A DNA stretch of 64,000 bases from Pseudomonas wadenswilerensis (GTDB lineage Bacteria; Pseudomonadota; Gammaproteobacteria; Pseudomonadales; Pseudomonadaceae), in NCBI RefSeq assembly GCF_900497695.1, contig NZ_UIDD01000010.1, forward strand, positions 767,589 to 831,588, given 5' to 3'. Shown in pieces: positions 17,016-27,815 of the stretch (its first letter is position 1; each line of letters opens with the position of its first letter). Made by a program: the position numbers and the translations under genes. Under the pieces are notes generated by a model. It was given only the letters and a program-made list of their open reading frames with translations, ran no database searches and was not told the DNA's origin.

Positions 17016-17552
17016 TTAGAAGTCCGCGTCCCATTCGACCCTCATTTCGCCTGCAACCAGGTCGATCTTCAACACGCATTGCCCGGTATAAGGCAACAGG
17101 CGTTCTCGATCATCCAGGCTGCCCGCGCAGGGCTTGACCACCATTACATCGTTCGCGCCGGTCTCCAACAGGTGATCAATCTTGCCGAACAGCTGTTCGT
17201 CCTGATTGATGACTTTCAGACCCACCAACTGGTACCAGTAGTACTCGTCGGCAGACAGGTTGGGCAAAAGGCTACGCGAGATACAAATCTCATAACCGCT
17301 CAGAAGACGGGCTTCATCACGATCGTCGAGGCCTTTGAGCTTGGCGACCAGGTCCTTTTGAGTGGAACGGCCACTGACCAGCTCGACCTGTTTTACCTTC
17401 CCTTCGTGCCGAAGCGTCCAGTTAGGGTAATCCAACAGGTTTTCAATCGGATCGGTAAAGGAAAAGACCTTTACCTCGCCGCGAACGCCGTGAACCGAAA
17501 AAATCTTGCCGACGACGATCAGGTCATCAGCTTTTTCTGGCGTCGCGCTCAT
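17016..17552 (-). CDS. rimM: Ribosome maturation factor RimM
   Basis: 178 residues. It assists 30S assembly by binding S19. The N-terminal RimM barrel (VVGKIFSVHGVRGEVKVFSFTD) is followed by a PRC-barrel-like C-terminal half (YYWYQLVGLKVIN). It is co-transcribed, with 5 nt to rpsP and 3 nt to trmD. Confidence 0.97.
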   Translation of the reverse strand: MSATPEKADDLIVVGKIFSVHGVRGEVKVFSFTDPIENLLDYPNWTLRHEGKVKQVELVSGRSTQKDLVAKLKGLDDRDEARLLSGYEICISRSLLPNLSADEYYWYQLVGLKVINQDEQLFGKIDHLLETGANDVMVVKPCAGSLDDRERLLPYTGQCVLKIDLVAGEMRVEWDADF

Positions 17553-17557
17553 ACTAT

Positions 17558-17809
17558 TCAGGCAGCAGCCTTAGCAGCATCTTTCAGCAGTTTTGCAACG
17601 CGCTCGGATGGCTGTGCGCCAACGCTCAGCCAGTGAGCAACGCGGTCTTGTTTAACGGACAGGCGAACTTCCTGGCCACGAGCGATAGGGTTGAAGAAAC
17701 CAACCTGCTCGATGTGCGAACCGGTAACCGGGTTACGCGAGTCGGTCACGGTCAGGGTGTAGAATGGGCGCTTTTTAGAGCCACCACGGGCAAGACGGAT
17801 GGTTAGCAT
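17558..17809 (-). CDS. rpsP: 30S ribosomal protein S16
   Basis: 83 residues starting MLTIRLARGGSKKRPFY at ATG 17809; upstream in-frame codons to 17911 lie in the leader and are not conserved. First gene of the operon. The 238-nt leader up to ffh contains a palindrome (17914-17938). Confidence 0.98.
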   Translation of the reverse strand: MLTIRLARGGSKKRPFYTLTVTDSRNPVTGSHIEQVGFFNPIARGQEVRLSVKQDRVAHWLSVGAQPSERVAKLLKDAAKAAA

Positions 17810-17913
17810 TGAACATCGTTCCTGTAGTCGGTGCTGCAAATCATAATGCACAGCGGGCACACGGGTGCCCGAAAGGCCGCATATTCTCAAGGAATACACG
17901 GACTTTTGCAAAT

Positions 17914-17938
17914 GCCTTTTTACGCCAGGTAAAAAGGC
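17914..17938. repeat. Palindrome in the rpsP leader
   Basis: GCCTTTTTAC and GTAAAAAGGC flank a 5-nt loop. It is not followed by a T-run on either strand, so a simple terminator is unlikely. It may shape the rpsP leader RNA or be the base of an ffh terminator. The rest of the 238-nt gap shows a GC-rich hairpin close to the ffh stop and no gene. Confidence 0.45.
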
Positions 17939-18047
17939 CAGCCTGCAGATCTGCGGTTCGTGCTGCCTCTATATAAAGGCAGCGGTGTTCCCGCCGGGGC
18001 GGGGTTCCGATCGTCGGCCCGTTTCCAGGCCGCCGATCCGAATGGGG

Positions 18048-19424
18048 TTACAGCTTGGGCATGCCGCCGCCGGGCATCATGCCACCCAGGCCGCGCATCA
18101 TTTTGGCCATGCCGCCTTTGGCAGAAAACTTCTTCATCATCTTCTGCATCTGCTTGTGTTGCTTGATCAGACGGCCGATGTCCTGCACCTGGGTGCCGGA
18201 ACCGAGGGCGATACGGCGTTTGCGCGAACCGCTGATCAGCTCAGGGTCGCGGCGCTCGGCCGGGGTCATCGAGTTGATGATCGCTTCCATCTGCTTGAAC
18301 TGCTTCTCGGCGGCGCCCTGGGCGCTGCCCATCTGGGCCAGGTTGACGCCGCCGATGCTCGGCAGCTTGTCCATCAGGCCGCCCAGGCCACCCATGTTCT
18401 TCATTTGTTGCAGCTGGTCGCGGAAGTCTTCGAGGTCGAAGCCCTTGCCCTTCTTCAGCTTCTTGGCCAGTTTGTCGGCCTTTTCCTTGTCGAGGGTCTG
18501 TTCGGCCTGCTCGATCAGGCTGAGCACGTCGCCCATGCCAAGGATGCGCGAAGCGATACGGTCGGGGTGGAACGGCTCGAGCGCGTCGCTCTTCTCGCCC
18601 ATACCGATGAATTTGATCGGCTTGCCGGTAATGGCGCGCACCGACAGCGCGGCACCGCCACGGGCGTCACCGTCGACCTTGGTGAGGATCACACCGGTCA
18701 GCGGCAGCGCGTCGCCGAAGGCCTTGGCGGTGTTGGCGGCGTCCTGGCCGGTCATGGCGTCGACCACGAACAACGTCTCGATCGGCTTGACCGCGGCGTG
18801 CAGGTCCTTGATCTCGGCCATCATTTCGGTGTCGATGTGCAGACGACCGGCGGTGTCGACGATGACCACGTCGATGAACTTGAGCTTGGCTTCGCGGATT
18901 GCCGCTTCAGCAATGGCCACCGGCTTCTGGCTGATATCGGACGGGAAGAAGGTCACGCCGATGTCGCCCGCCAGGGTTTCCAGCTGCTTGATCGCCGCCG
19001 GACGGTAGACGTCGGCCGACACCACCATCACGGTCTTCTTCTTGCGCTCTTTAAGAAAGCGCGCCAGCTTGCCGGCGGTGGTGGTCTTGCCCGCACCCTG
19101 CAGACCGGCCATCAGCACCACCGCAGGCGGCGCGGCGTTGAGCGCCAGGTCTTCGTTGGCGGCGCCCATCAGGCCTTCGAGCTCGGCCTGGACGATCTTC
19201 ACGAACGCCTGGCCCGGGGTCAGGCTGCGCGACACCTCGGTGCCGACCGCACGCTCCTTGACCTTGTTGACGAAATCCTTGACCACCGGCAGGGCGACGT
19301 CAGCCTCGAGCAACGCCATGCGCACTTCACGCAGGGTGTCTTTGATGTTGTCTTCGGTCAGCTTGGCCTTGCCGGTGACATGGCGCAGCGTCTGTGACAG
19401 ACGGTCGGTCAGGTTTTCAAACAT
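18048..19424 (-). CDS. ffh: Signal recognition particle protein Ffh
   Basis: 458 residues. Binds signal peptides of nascent inner-membrane proteins and, with 4.5S RNA and FtsY, targets them to SecYEG. The NG domain has GLQGAGKTTTAGKLA, DTAGRLHID and TKVDGDARGG. The methionine-rich M domain ends MRGLGGMMPGGGMPKL. Divergent from the ypjD-like gene. Confidence 0.98.
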   Translation of the reverse strand: MFENLTDRLSQTLRHVTGKAKLTEDNIKDTLREVRMALLEADVALPVVKDFVNKVKERAVGTEVSRSLTPGQAFVKIVQAELEGLMGAANEDLALNAAPPAVVLMAGLQGAGKTTTAGKLARFLKERKKKTVMVVSADVYRPAAIKQLETLAGDIGVTFFPSDISQKPVAIAEAAIREAKLKFIDVVIVDTAGRLHIDTEMMAEIKDLHAAVKPIETLFVVDAMTGQDAANTAKAFGDALPLTGVILTKVDGDARGGAALSVRAITGKPIKFIGMGEKSDALEPFHPDRIASRILGMGDVLSLIEQAEQTLDKEKADKLAKKLKKGKGFDLEDFRDQLQQMKNMGGLGGLMDKLPSIGGVNLAQMGSAQGAAEKQFKQMEAIINSMTPAERRDPELISGSRKRRIALGSGTQVQDIGRLIKQHKQMQKMMKKFSAKGGMAKMMRGLGGMMPGGGMPKL

Positions 19425-19620
19425 GGTGATCCTTTCGGGCTCTGTAGAACCGAGGTTTATCAGCTGCCTCTGGCGTATTCGGCCGGCCTTGGGCAGGGGC
19501 AGGTCGGCGATTATAACGAAGACTTGGCCCAGCGCACACCATGCCGTCGGCTGGCAGTCTTCCTAGGCGGGCGCGATCTATGCCAAACTCATTCTCTTTC
19601 GGGCTTGCCTAACAGGACTT

Positions 19621-20433
19621 ATGCTCCCCTTGTCACCCAGCTTGCTACCCAATCTCATCGCCGCCTGCCTGTATGCCGCCGCGACCTTCTATCAAGGCTC
19701 ACGCCTGGCCCAGGGCACCAAGGCCGACAAACGCCTGCTCGGCCTGCTTGGCGCACTGGCGGTCATCGCCCAGGGCACCGCGCTGTTCTGGCAACTGCTC
19801 ACGCCCCTGGGCCTGAGCCTGGACTTCTTCAGCGCCGCCAGCCTGATCGCCACTGCAGTGATCGCCCTGACCCTGCTGGCCTGCCTGCGCATTCCGGTGG
19901 AGAACCTGCTGCTGTTGCTGTTCCCGCTGGGCATGACCACGGCTCTGATCGCCCAGTTCGCGCCGTCGGGCACAGTGCCGCTGATCAACGAAGAGCCGGG
20001 CATCCTCGCGCATATCCTGCTGTCGATCCTGGCCTACGGCATGTTCACCATCGCCGTGGTCCAGTCCTTGCTGCTGCTGTTGCAGGATCACCAGCTCAAG
20101 CACAAACACCCGTCCGGGCTGATCAAGAACTTCCCGCCGCTGCAGACCATGGAAAGCCTGCTGTTCGGCTTCCTCTGGGCCGGCTGGGGCCTGCTGTCGC
20201 TGTCGCTGCTCTCCGGCTGGCTGTTCCTCGACAACCTGTTCGCCCAGCACCTGGTGCACAAGACCCTGCTGGCTTGCCTGGCCTGGATCGTCTTCAGCGT
20301 ACTGCTGTGGGGCCGCACCCGCCTCGGCTGGCGCGGGCACAAGGCGATCCGCTGGACCCTGGCCGGTTTCTGCCTGCTGATGCTGGCCTATTTTGGCAGC
20401 AAGCTGGTACGCGAATTCATCCTGCATATCTGA
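19621..20433 (+). CDS. YpjD-like inner-membrane protein (cytochrome c assembly/HemX family)
   Basis: 270 residues with about eight membrane helices and no long soluble region. The family (CcsA/YpjD-like) is linked to haem handling, and members often lie beside ffh and a CorC-type gene, as here. The conserved AHILLSILAYGMFTIAVVQS and WAGWGLLSLSLLSGW segments fit. The CorC/CNNM gene follows after 13 nt, so the two are probably one operon. Confidence 0.88.
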   Translation: MLPLSPSLLPNLIAACLYAAATFYQGSRLAQGTKADKRLLGLLGALAVIAQGTALFWQLLTPLGLSLDFFSAASLIATAVIALTLLACLRIPVENLLLLLFPLGMTTALIAQFAPSGTVPLINEEPGILAHILLSILAYGMFTIAVVQSLLLLLQDHQLKHKHPSGLIKNFPPLQTMESLLFGFLWAGWGLLSLSLLSGWLFLDNLFAQHLVHKTLLACLAWIVFSVLLWGRTRLGWRGHKAIRWTLAGFCLLMLAYFGSKLVREFILHI

Positions 20434-20446
20434 CGAGCACAGGTAA

Positions 20447-21661
<1,215 letters not shown>

Positions 21662-21925
21662 CTATACTCAGCAACGCTTACCCAGCCCCAGCCGTCTCGC
21701 CCGCTACCCGCACCGGCGTCACACGGCCAGTCAGCCTGACTGAATATTGCGCGCAATAGCGGTACTGGTTCACACCCCGAGCCTTGCCCGCGCCCGCCCC
21801 CATCCCCAAAGGGCGTATGTTCAGTTGCGCGACCATAACAATTCGCTTCGGCGCACGCCCTTGCCTGCCTGTTCACCAGGCCTGCGGCCATGCCCATGGA
21901 GCTCTCGACTGTCAGGGATAATCGC

Positions 21926-23230
21926 ATGACGACCAGCAGCACCTACTCCGATACCGCCCAGGCCAGCCCCGGCAACTCGCCAGCGCGGGTCGCCACGGCC
22001 AGCTTCATCGGCACCGCCATCGAGTTCTACGACTTCTACGTGTACGCCACGGCGGCAGCGCTGGTGATCGGCCCGGTGTTCTTCCCGCAGACGTCGGGCA
22101 CCGCACAGATGCTCTCGGCCTTCCTGACCTTCGGTATTGCCTTCCTGGCCCGGCCCCTGGGCTCGGCGCTGTTCGGCCACTTTGGCGACCGGGTCGGGCG
22201 TAAATCGACCCTGGTGGCCTCGCTACTGCTGATGGGGGTCTGTACCACCCTGATCGGCGTACTGCCCGGCTACGACAGTATCGGTGCCTGGGCGCCGATC
22301 CTGCTCTGCGTGCTGCGCTTCGGCCAGGGCCTGGGCTTGGGCGGCGAATGGGGCGGTGCGGCGCTGCTGGCCACCGAGAATGCGCCCAAGGGCAAGCGCG
22401 CCTGGTTCGGCATGTTCCCGCAGTTAGGCCCTTCGATTGGTTTTCTGGCGGCTAACGGCCTGTTCCTGACCCTGGCCATGCTGCTGACCGATGAGCAGTT
22501 CCGCAGTTGGGGCTGGCGCATTCCGTTCCTGCTCAGCGCCGCTCTGGTCATGGTTGGCCTGTACGTGCGCCTGAAGCTGGAAGAAACGCCGGTGTTCGCC
22601 AAGGCCGTGGCTCGTCACGAGCGGGTGAAAATGCCGGTGGTCGAGCTGTTTGCCCAGTACTGGGCCCCTACCCTGCTGGGTGCTGGGGCCATGGTGGTGT
22701 GCTATGCGCTGTTCTACATCTCGACGGTGTTTTCGCTCAGCTATGGCGTTTCGACCCTGGGCTACAGCCGTGAGACCTTCCTCGGCCTGCTGTGCTTCGC
22801 GGTCCTGTTCATGGCCCTGGCCACGCCACTGTCGGCCTGGCTCAGCGATCGTTACGGGCGCAAGCCGGTGCTGATTGTCGGTGGCCTGCTGGCGATCGCT
22901 TCGGGCTTTACCATGGAGCCGCTGCTGACCTCGGGTTCGACCACGGGGGTGGCGTTGTTCCTGGCCATCGAGCTGTTCTTGATGGGCGTGACTTTCGCGC
23001 CGATGGGGGCATTGCTGCCTGAGCTGTTCCCCACCCACGTGCGTTACACCGGGGCGTCGGCAGCCTATAACCTGGGCGGGATTGTCGGGGCCTCGGCGGC
23101 GCCGTTCTTTGCCCAGAAGCTGGTGGCGATGGGCGGTTTGAGCTGGGTCGGCGGGTATGTGTCGGCGGCGGCTGTGCTGAGCCTGATTGCGGTGTTGTGC
23201 CTGAAAGAGACGCGGCACTCGGAGCTTTGA
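21926..23230 (+). CDS. MFS transporter, metabolite:H+ symporter (MHS) family
   Basis: 434 residues from ATG at 21926, preceded by AGGGA; an earlier in-frame ATG at 21890 would add 12 residues. Twelve membrane helices. MHS signatures are FIGTAIEFYDFYVY at the N-terminus, FGDRVGRKSTL between helices 2 and 3, LGGEWGGAALLATE, and SDRYGRKPVL in the second half. Proton-coupled uptake of an organic acid or similar compound; substrate not inferable. The 264-nt region upstream holds no gene that I can support. Confidence 0.92.
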   Translation: MTTSSTYSDTAQASPGNSPARVATASFIGTAIEFYDFYVYATAAALVIGPVFFPQTSGTAQMLSAFLTFGIAFLARPLGSALFGHFGDRVGRKSTLVASLLLMGVCTTLIGVLPGYDSIGAWAPILLCVLRFGQGLGLGGEWGGAALLATENAPKGKRAWFGMFPQLGPSIGFLAANGLFLTLAMLLTDEQFRSWGWRIPFLLSAALVMVGLYVRLKLEETPVFAKAVARHERVKMPVVELFAQYWAPTLLGAGAMVVCYALFYISTVFSLSYGVSTLGYSRETFLGLLCFAVLFMALATPLSAWLSDRYGRKPVLIVGGLLAIASGFTMEPLLTSGSTTGVALFLAIELFLMGVTFAPMGALLPELFPTHVRYTGASAAYNLGGIVGASAAPFFAQKLVAMGGLSWVGGYVSAAAVLSLIAVLCLKETRHSEL

Positions 23231-23252
23231 CAAGCGGGGCTGCTGTGCAGCC

Positions 23253-23317
23253 CATCGCCGGCAAGGCCAGCTCCCACAGGGATGGCGCAATTGTGGGAGC
23301 CGGCCTTGCCGGCGATG
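23253..23317. repeat. REP doublet, GCCGGCAAGGCCGGC family
   Basis: Inverted pair (23253-23278 and 23292-23317) differing at one base, between the converging MHS transporter and purT. The right-hand copy gives the intact form of the REP that the IS110 element has split at 62826/63977. Confidence 0.92.
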
Positions 23318-23325
23318 GATGAGGT

Positions 23326-24507
23326 TTAGAACTCTACCTTGACCGCCTGCGAAGCACGGGTTGCCTTGGCGCGGGCAGCTTCGATCGACTCGTCACGGGC
23401 CAGGCACACGCCCATGCGCCGCTGGCCATTGACCTCAGGTTTGCCGAACAGGCGAATCGCGGTGTCCGGCTCGCTCAACGCCGCGCCCAGGTTATCGAAT
23501 GCAGTCTGCTGCGACTGACCTTCAACCAGGATCACCGCCGACGCCGACGGGCCGAACTGGCGAATCAGCGGGATCGGCAAGCCCAGAATCGCCCGCGCAT
23601 GCAGGGCAAATTGCGACAGGTCCTGGGAAATCAGGGTCACCAGGCCGGTGTCGTGCGGGCGCGGCGAAACTTCGCTGAACCACACCTGGTCGCCTTTGAC
23701 GAACAACTCGACACCGAACAACCCACGACCGCCCAGCGCCTCGGTAACCGCCTTGGCCACCCGTTCGGACTCGGCCAGGGCCACCGGGCTCATCGCCTGC
23801 GGCTGCCAGGATTCCTGGTAATCGCCCTTTTCCTGACGGTGGCCGACCGGTGCGCAGAAGGTAGTACCGCCGACATGACGAACGGTCAGCAGGGTAATTT
23901 CGTAGTCGAAATCGATAAAGCCTTCGATGATCACCCGGCCCTTGCCGGCACGCCCGCCTTCCTGGGCGTAGTCCCAGGCCTTGTGCAGGTCGTCAGCGCT
24001 GCGCAGCAGGCTCTGGCCCTTGCCCGACGAGCTCATGACCGGCTTGACCACGCACGGGAAACCCAGGTCTTCGACAGCCTTGGAATACGCCTCGAAGGTA
24101 TCGGCGAAATGATAGGGCGAGGTCGGCAGGTCCAGCTCTTCCGCTGCCAGGCGACGGATGCCTTCGCGGTTCATGGTCAACTGCGCGGCGCGGGCGGTCG
24201 GCACCACGGTGAAGCCTTCGTTTTCCAGCTCGACCAGGGTCGCGGTGGCGATGGCTTCGATTTCCGGGACGATGTAATGCGGCTTCTCGGCCTCGATCAC
24301 TGCCCGCAGGGCGGCGCCGTCGAGCATGTTGATCACGTGGCTGCGATGGGCCACCTGCATGGCCGGGGCATTGGCGTAACGGTCCACGGCAATCACTTCA
24401 ACGCCCAGGCGTTGCAGCTCGATCACCACTTCCTTGCCCAGCTCGCCGCAGCCACAGAGCAGTACGCGGGTCGCGGTCGGCGACAATGGGGTTCCGATAC
24501 GGGTCAT
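23326..24507 (-). CDS. purT: Formate-dependent phosphoribosylglycinamide formyltransferase
   Basis: 393 residues. ATP-grasp ligase making formyl-GAR from GAR, formate and ATP, the folate-independent third step of purine synthesis. The N-terminus VLLCGCGELGKEVVIE, the KPVMSSSGKGQS ATP loop and FSEVSPRPHDTGLVTL are typical. Stands alone. Confidence 0.97.
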   Translation of the reverse strand: MTRIGTPLSPTATRVLLCGCGELGKEVVIELQRLGVEVIAVDRYANAPAMQVAHRSHVINMLDGAALRAVIEAEKPHYIVPEIEAIATATLVELENEGFTVVPTARAAQLTMNREGIRRLAAEELDLPTSPYHFADTFEAYSKAVEDLGFPCVVKPVMSSSGKGQSLLRSADDLHKAWDYAQEGGRAGKGRVIIEGFIDFDYEITLLTVRHVGGTTFCAPVGHRQEKGDYQESWQPQAMSPVALAESERVAKAVTEALGGRGLFGVELFVKGDQVWFSEVSPRPHDTGLVTLISQDLSQFALHARAILGLPIPLIRQFGPSASAVILVEGQSQQTAFDNLGAALSEPDTAIRLFGKPEVNGQRRMGVCLARDESIEAARAKATRASQAVKVEF

Positions 24508-24604
24508 TTCAGGTCCTCAGAGGGAAGAACATCCTGGGCCGCCCCGTACTCGGTGCAACCCGGTGAAAAGGAGCGCCATTTTACATGAACCGCGGCCGCT
24601 GGCC

Positions 24605-25072
24605 TCAGCCGGTGACCACCCGTTTGCGCACGCGCCAGGCCATGGCCAGCCAGACCACGGTGACACCGGCGAATTTCGACGCCATGGCGGTGCCGACCAC
24701 GGCCGGGGTCAGGGCCCCGATCATGCCGAAGAAGATAAAGGTGTCGATCGGAATGCTCAGTGCCGAACTCAGCCACAGGCGATCATGCAAGGGCCGTTTG
24801 GTAAGGGTGAACACCAGCCAGTCGATGCATTCGGACACGGCAAAGGCGGTGGCACTGGCCAGGGCAATGGCCGGCTCCGAGGTGATATAGGACAGCACCA
24901 GGGCCGCCAGCATGGCGATCAGCGCACCATGGCCGAAGCGGGTCTGGACCATGTCGCGCAGGATGAACACCAGGCCGCCCCAGGCAGACCAGATGACATC
25001 CAGGTGCGGGGCACTGGAGAAGGCGTAGTTGATCAGCACTACGCTGCTGATATAGGCAATCAGAAAGAACAT
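24605..25072 (-). CDS. VUT-family transporter (YhhQ-like, queuosine precursor type)
   Basis: 155 residues, four to five membrane helices. The VUT/ECF-like family to which E. coli YhhQ (7-cyano-7-deazaguanine uptake) belongs. The segments SECIDWLVFTLTKR and SIPIDTFIFFGMIG match this family. It is shorter than YhhQ (about 220), so the substrate is uncertain. Confidence 0.8.
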   Translation of the reverse strand: MFFLIAYISSVVLINYAFSSAPHLDVIWSAWGGLVFILRDMVQTRFGHGALIAMLAALVLSYITSEPAIALASATAFAVSECIDWLVFTLTKRPLHDRLWLSSALSIPIDTFIFFGMIGALTPAVVGTAMASKFAGVTVVWLAMAWRVRKRVVTG

Positions 25073-25135
25073 GGGATCGACCGCTGGGCAAGCGCTACAG
25101 GGTACTGCAGCGACTGCCGGCGGCCAAGGGGCGGA

Positions 25136-25339
25136 TCATGCGCCGACGCTGAAGATCAGCCCGGCAGCGACTGCACGCTCATGGCACAGCTTGAGCACCT
25201 GGCGGCGCTCAATGTTGTCCATCCGCCCCCAGCGGGTGATTTCAGCGGCGGTGCGCTGGCAGCCGGTGCAGATATCATCGTCGTCCAGCGCGCAGATCTG
25301 CACGCAGGGCGAGGCCACCGGGCGTTCAGGCGTACTCAT
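25136..25339 (-). CDS. DUF1289 protein
   Basis: 67 residues, with cysteines in SPCVQICALDDDDICTGC, the DUF1289 pattern suggesting metal or Fe-S binding. Its ATG overlaps the stop of the carbonic anhydrase gene (TGATG), and GGAGG lies 5 nt upstream. Function unknown. Confidence 0.88.
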   Translation of the reverse strand: MSTPERPVASPCVQICALDDDDICTGCQRTAAEITRWGRMDNIERRQVLKLCHERAVAAGLIFSVGA

Positions 25340-25863
25340 CAATCCTCCTGCGGGGCCAGGTCGCGGGCATAACGCTCGGCGTTGTGCACATAGTGGGCGG
25401 CGCTGGCTTCGAGCAGTTTTTTCTGCGCGTCGGTCAGCTCACGCACGACTTTGCCCGGCGAGCCCATGACCAGCGAGCCGTCGGGAATCTCCTTGCCTTC
25501 GGGGATCAGCGCATTGGCGCCGATAATGCAGTACTTGCCGATCCGCGCGCCGTTGAGGATCACCGCGTTGATGCCGATCAGGCTGTAGTCGTCGACCGAG
25601 CAACCGTGGAGCATGGCGTTGTGACCGACGGTCACGCCCTTGCCCAGGGTCAGCGGCGAGCCCATGTCGGTGTGCATCACCGTGCCGTCCTGGACGTTGC
25701 TGTTCTCGCCGATGTCGATCAGTTCGTTATCGCCGCGCAGCACCGCGCCGAACCAGACGTTGGCACCGGCCTGCAGGCGCACCTTGCCGATCAGCGTGGC
25801 GGTGGGCGCAACCCAGCTGCGCGGATGGGTTTCGACCCGCAGGTCGCCCAGACGGTATTTCAT
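25339..25863 (-). CDS. Gamma-type carbonic anhydrase family protein
   Basis: 174 residues from ATG at 25863 (GAGGAA 7 nt upstream). Left-handed beta-helix made of hexapeptide repeats, as in YrdA/PaaY/CaiE-type proteins. Candidate zinc ligands are the His residues in VMHTDMG and GHNAMLHGC. Probable metalloenzyme of the cytoplasm; hydratase activity is not proven for the group. Coupled to the DUF1289 gene. Confidence 0.92.
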   Translation of the reverse strand: MKYRLGDLRVETHPRSWVAPTATLIGKVRLQAGANVWFGAVLRGDNELIDIGENSNVQDGTVMHTDMGSPLTLGKGVTVGHNAMLHGCSVDDYSLIGINAVILNGARIGKYCIIGANALIPEGKEIPDGSLVMGSPGKVVRELTDAQKKLLEASAAHYVHNAERYARDLAPQED

Positions 25864-25906
25864 GCGTGGTTCCTCACGGTGCGGCATGGCTGGCGGGTGG
25901 TCCCGC

Positions 25907-26506
25907 TCAAATTGGGGTAAAGCGTTCAGGCGGCTGATGCAGGCTGATGTTGGCATCGTAAAGCAAGTTGACCAGCTCGACGATCATGATCGCCGACAGG
26001 CCCCAGATCTTGTACTCGCCATACCGATAGCTGGGCACGTACCAGCTGCGGCCCTGATAATCGATACGGTGGGTATGGTCGCGCGGGTCCTGGCGGAAGA
26101 ATTCCAGCGGCACGGTGAACACCGCGGCAATCTCGGCGTCGTTGGCCTGGTACTCGACAAAATCGGGGATCAGCCCGACGAAAGGCGTCACTTTCAGCCC
26201 ATGCAGGGAAATCAGCGGGCTCAGTGGGCCGATGATTTCCACCAGGCCCGGCGGCAGGCCGATTTCTTCTTCGGCTTCACGTAGTGCGGTAAAGATCAGG
26301 TCGGGGTCTTCCGGGTCGCGGCGCCCACCGGGAAAAGCCACCTCGCCGCCGTGGGTCGACAGCCCTTTGGCGCGCAGGGTCAACACCAGTTCCGGCTCTT
26401 CGCTGCGGGTGATGGGCAATAACACGGCGGCCTCGGGAAAACGTCGGTCCGTCTCCAGGGTACTCGGCGTATGACTGCTCACGCGGCGCAGTAGCTCGTC
26501 CAGCAT
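25907..26506 (-). CDS. CoA pyrophosphatase-type Nudix hydrolase
   Basis: 199 residues from ATG at 26506. It cleaves CoA or oxidised CoA into phosphopantetheine and 3',5'-ADP in related proteins. The Nudix box is GGRRDPEDPDLIFTALREA followed by EEEIGL, and the UPF0035-type sequence PLSPLISLHGLKVTPFVG follows. Divergent from another Nudix gene at 26641. Confidence 0.92.
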   Translation of the reverse strand: MLDELLRRVSSHTPSTLETDRRFPEAAVLLPITRSEEPELVLTLRAKGLSTHGGEVAFPGGRRDPEDPDLIFTALREAEEEIGLPPGLVEIIGPLSPLISLHGLKVTPFVGLIPDFVEYQANDAEIAAVFTVPLEFFRQDPRDHTHRIDYQGRSWYVPSYRYGEYKIWGLSAIMIVELVNLLYDANISLHQPPERFTPI

Positions 26507-26640
26507 TGCTCTCTCTCGATTCCAAAGCCTGTCTTGCATGATGCACCAAAGCCGCGGGCCGCCCAAGTCCCGGCGACGATCCGGCTTGCGGCCCCGGTGA
26601 CAGTGGCGCCAAGATAGGCGCACCTAACAGGAATAAAAGC

Positions 26641-27195
26641 ATGAAATTCTGTAGCGCGTGTGGCAATCAGGTAATTCAGCGTGTTCCCGAAGGCGATACC
26701 CGCCTGCGCTATGTCTGTGATCACTGCCAGACCATTCATTATCAGAACCCCAACATCGTCGCCGGGGTACTGCCGACCTGGGGCAGCCAGGTACTCTTGT
26801 GCCGTCGCGCCATCGAACCGCGCCGCGGCTACTGGACCTTGCCCGCCGGGTTCATGGAGAACGGCGAGACGGTGGAACAAGCCGCGCGCCGGGAAACCAT
26901 CGAGGAAGCCTGCGCCCGTGTCGGGGCGGCGAGCCTGTACCAGCTGTTCGACCTGCCGCACATCAACCAGGTGCATGTGTTTTTCCGCGCCGAGCTCGCC
27001 GACCTGGACTTCGCCGTCGGCGTCGAGAGCCTGGAAGTGCGGCTTTTCGACGAAAGTGAAATCCCCTGGGACGAGCTGGCTTTCCGCACCGTCAGTCGTA
27101 CCCTAGAATGCTATTATCGTGACCGCATCGAGCAGCGCTTCCCGATTGGCAACGAATGCCTTTCACCCATGCTCGTCCCGTCACCCAATACCTAG
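26641..27195 (+). CDS. Nudix hydrolase with N-terminal zinc ribbon
   Basis: 184 residues. The N-terminus has a four-cysteine zinc ribbon (KFCSACGNQ ... YVCDHCQ), followed by a Nudix domain with box GFMENGETVEQAARRETIEE. It resembles the NADH pyrophosphatase (NudC) group but is shorter and lacks that N-terminal domain, so substrate unknown. The YkuD gene begins 21 nt after it. Confidence 0.9.
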   Translation: MKFCSACGNQVIQRVPEGDTRLRYVCDHCQTIHYQNPNIVAGVLPTWGSQVLLCRRAIEPRRGYWTLPAGFMENGETVEQAARRETIEEACARVGAASLYQLFDLPHINQVHVFFRAELADLDFAVGVESLEVRLFDESEIPWDELAFRTVSRTLECYYRDRIEQRFPIGNECLSPMLVPSPNT

Positions 27196-27216
27196 CTTTC
27201 TCAGGGATATCGTTTC

Positions 27217-27774
27217 ATGCGCTGGTTGCTTGCCCTTTTCTGCCTCAGTGTGGCTTCGATGTCCCAGGCGGGTTTCACCGAAACCATCATCACCCGGCCG
27301 GTCGACAAGACCGCGCCTTCGCCACTGCAACCGCAACAGCCACGGCCTGCGATGATCGACAAGATCCTGGTGATCAAGTCGGAGCGGCGCCTGCAACTGA
27401 TCAGTGGTGGCACGCCGCTGAAAACCTACCGCATCTCCCTGGGCAAGCAGCCCAAGGGCGCCAAGGTGCAGGAAGGCGACAAGCGCACCCCCGAAGGTTT
27501 CTACTGGATCGACTGGCGCAAGCAGAGCGACCGCTACAACCTGGCCATGCACGTGTCCTACCCAAACATCAGCGACGCCGCGCGCGCCCGTCGCGAAGGT
27601 GTCCCGCCGGGCGGGATGATCATGATCCACGGCACGCCCCTGAGCGAGGAGTACCCGGAAGAGGTGTTCCACACCCTGGACTGGACCGAAGGCTGCATCG
27701 CCATGACCAACCGCGACATGCGCGAGGTGTGGAACATGGTGCCGGACGGCACCATGATCGAAATCCGTCCCTGA
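27217..27774 (+). CDS. L,D-transpeptidase (YkuD domain)
   Basis: 185 residues with a signal peptide (MRWLLALFCLSVASMSQA), so periplasmic. The catalytic segment IMIHGTPLSEE ... DWTEGCIAMTNRDM carries the conserved His and Cys of YkuD enzymes, which cross-link peptidoglycan or anchor lipoproteins. Terminator-like hairpin follows at 27789. Confidence 0.93.
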   Translation: MRWLLALFCLSVASMSQAGFTETIITRPVDKTAPSPLQPQQPRPAMIDKILVIKSERRLQLISGGTPLKTYRISLGKQPKGAKVQEGDKRTPEGFYWIDWRKQSDRYNLAMHVSYPNISDAARARREGVPPGGMIMIHGTPLSEEYPEEVFHTLDWTEGCIAMTNRDMREVWNMVPDGTMIEIRP

Positions 27775-27788
27775 TCACTCTCCAGGCT

Positions 27789-27815
27789 ACTTCCGACAAA
27801 TAAGTCGGAAGTTTC
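27789..27815 (+). terminator. Terminator-like hairpin after the L,D-transpeptidase
   Basis: Perfect 9-bp stem ACTTCCGAC/GTCGGAAGT with a 6-nt loop and a short T-run. The T-run is only three bases, so efficiency is uncertain. The rest of the 150-nt gap before the TpsB gene shows no further feature. Confidence 0.65.

Noticed and set aside
17914..17938. Palindrome before rpsP as a terminator
   Set aside because: No T-run after the stem on either strand; kept only as a repeat.
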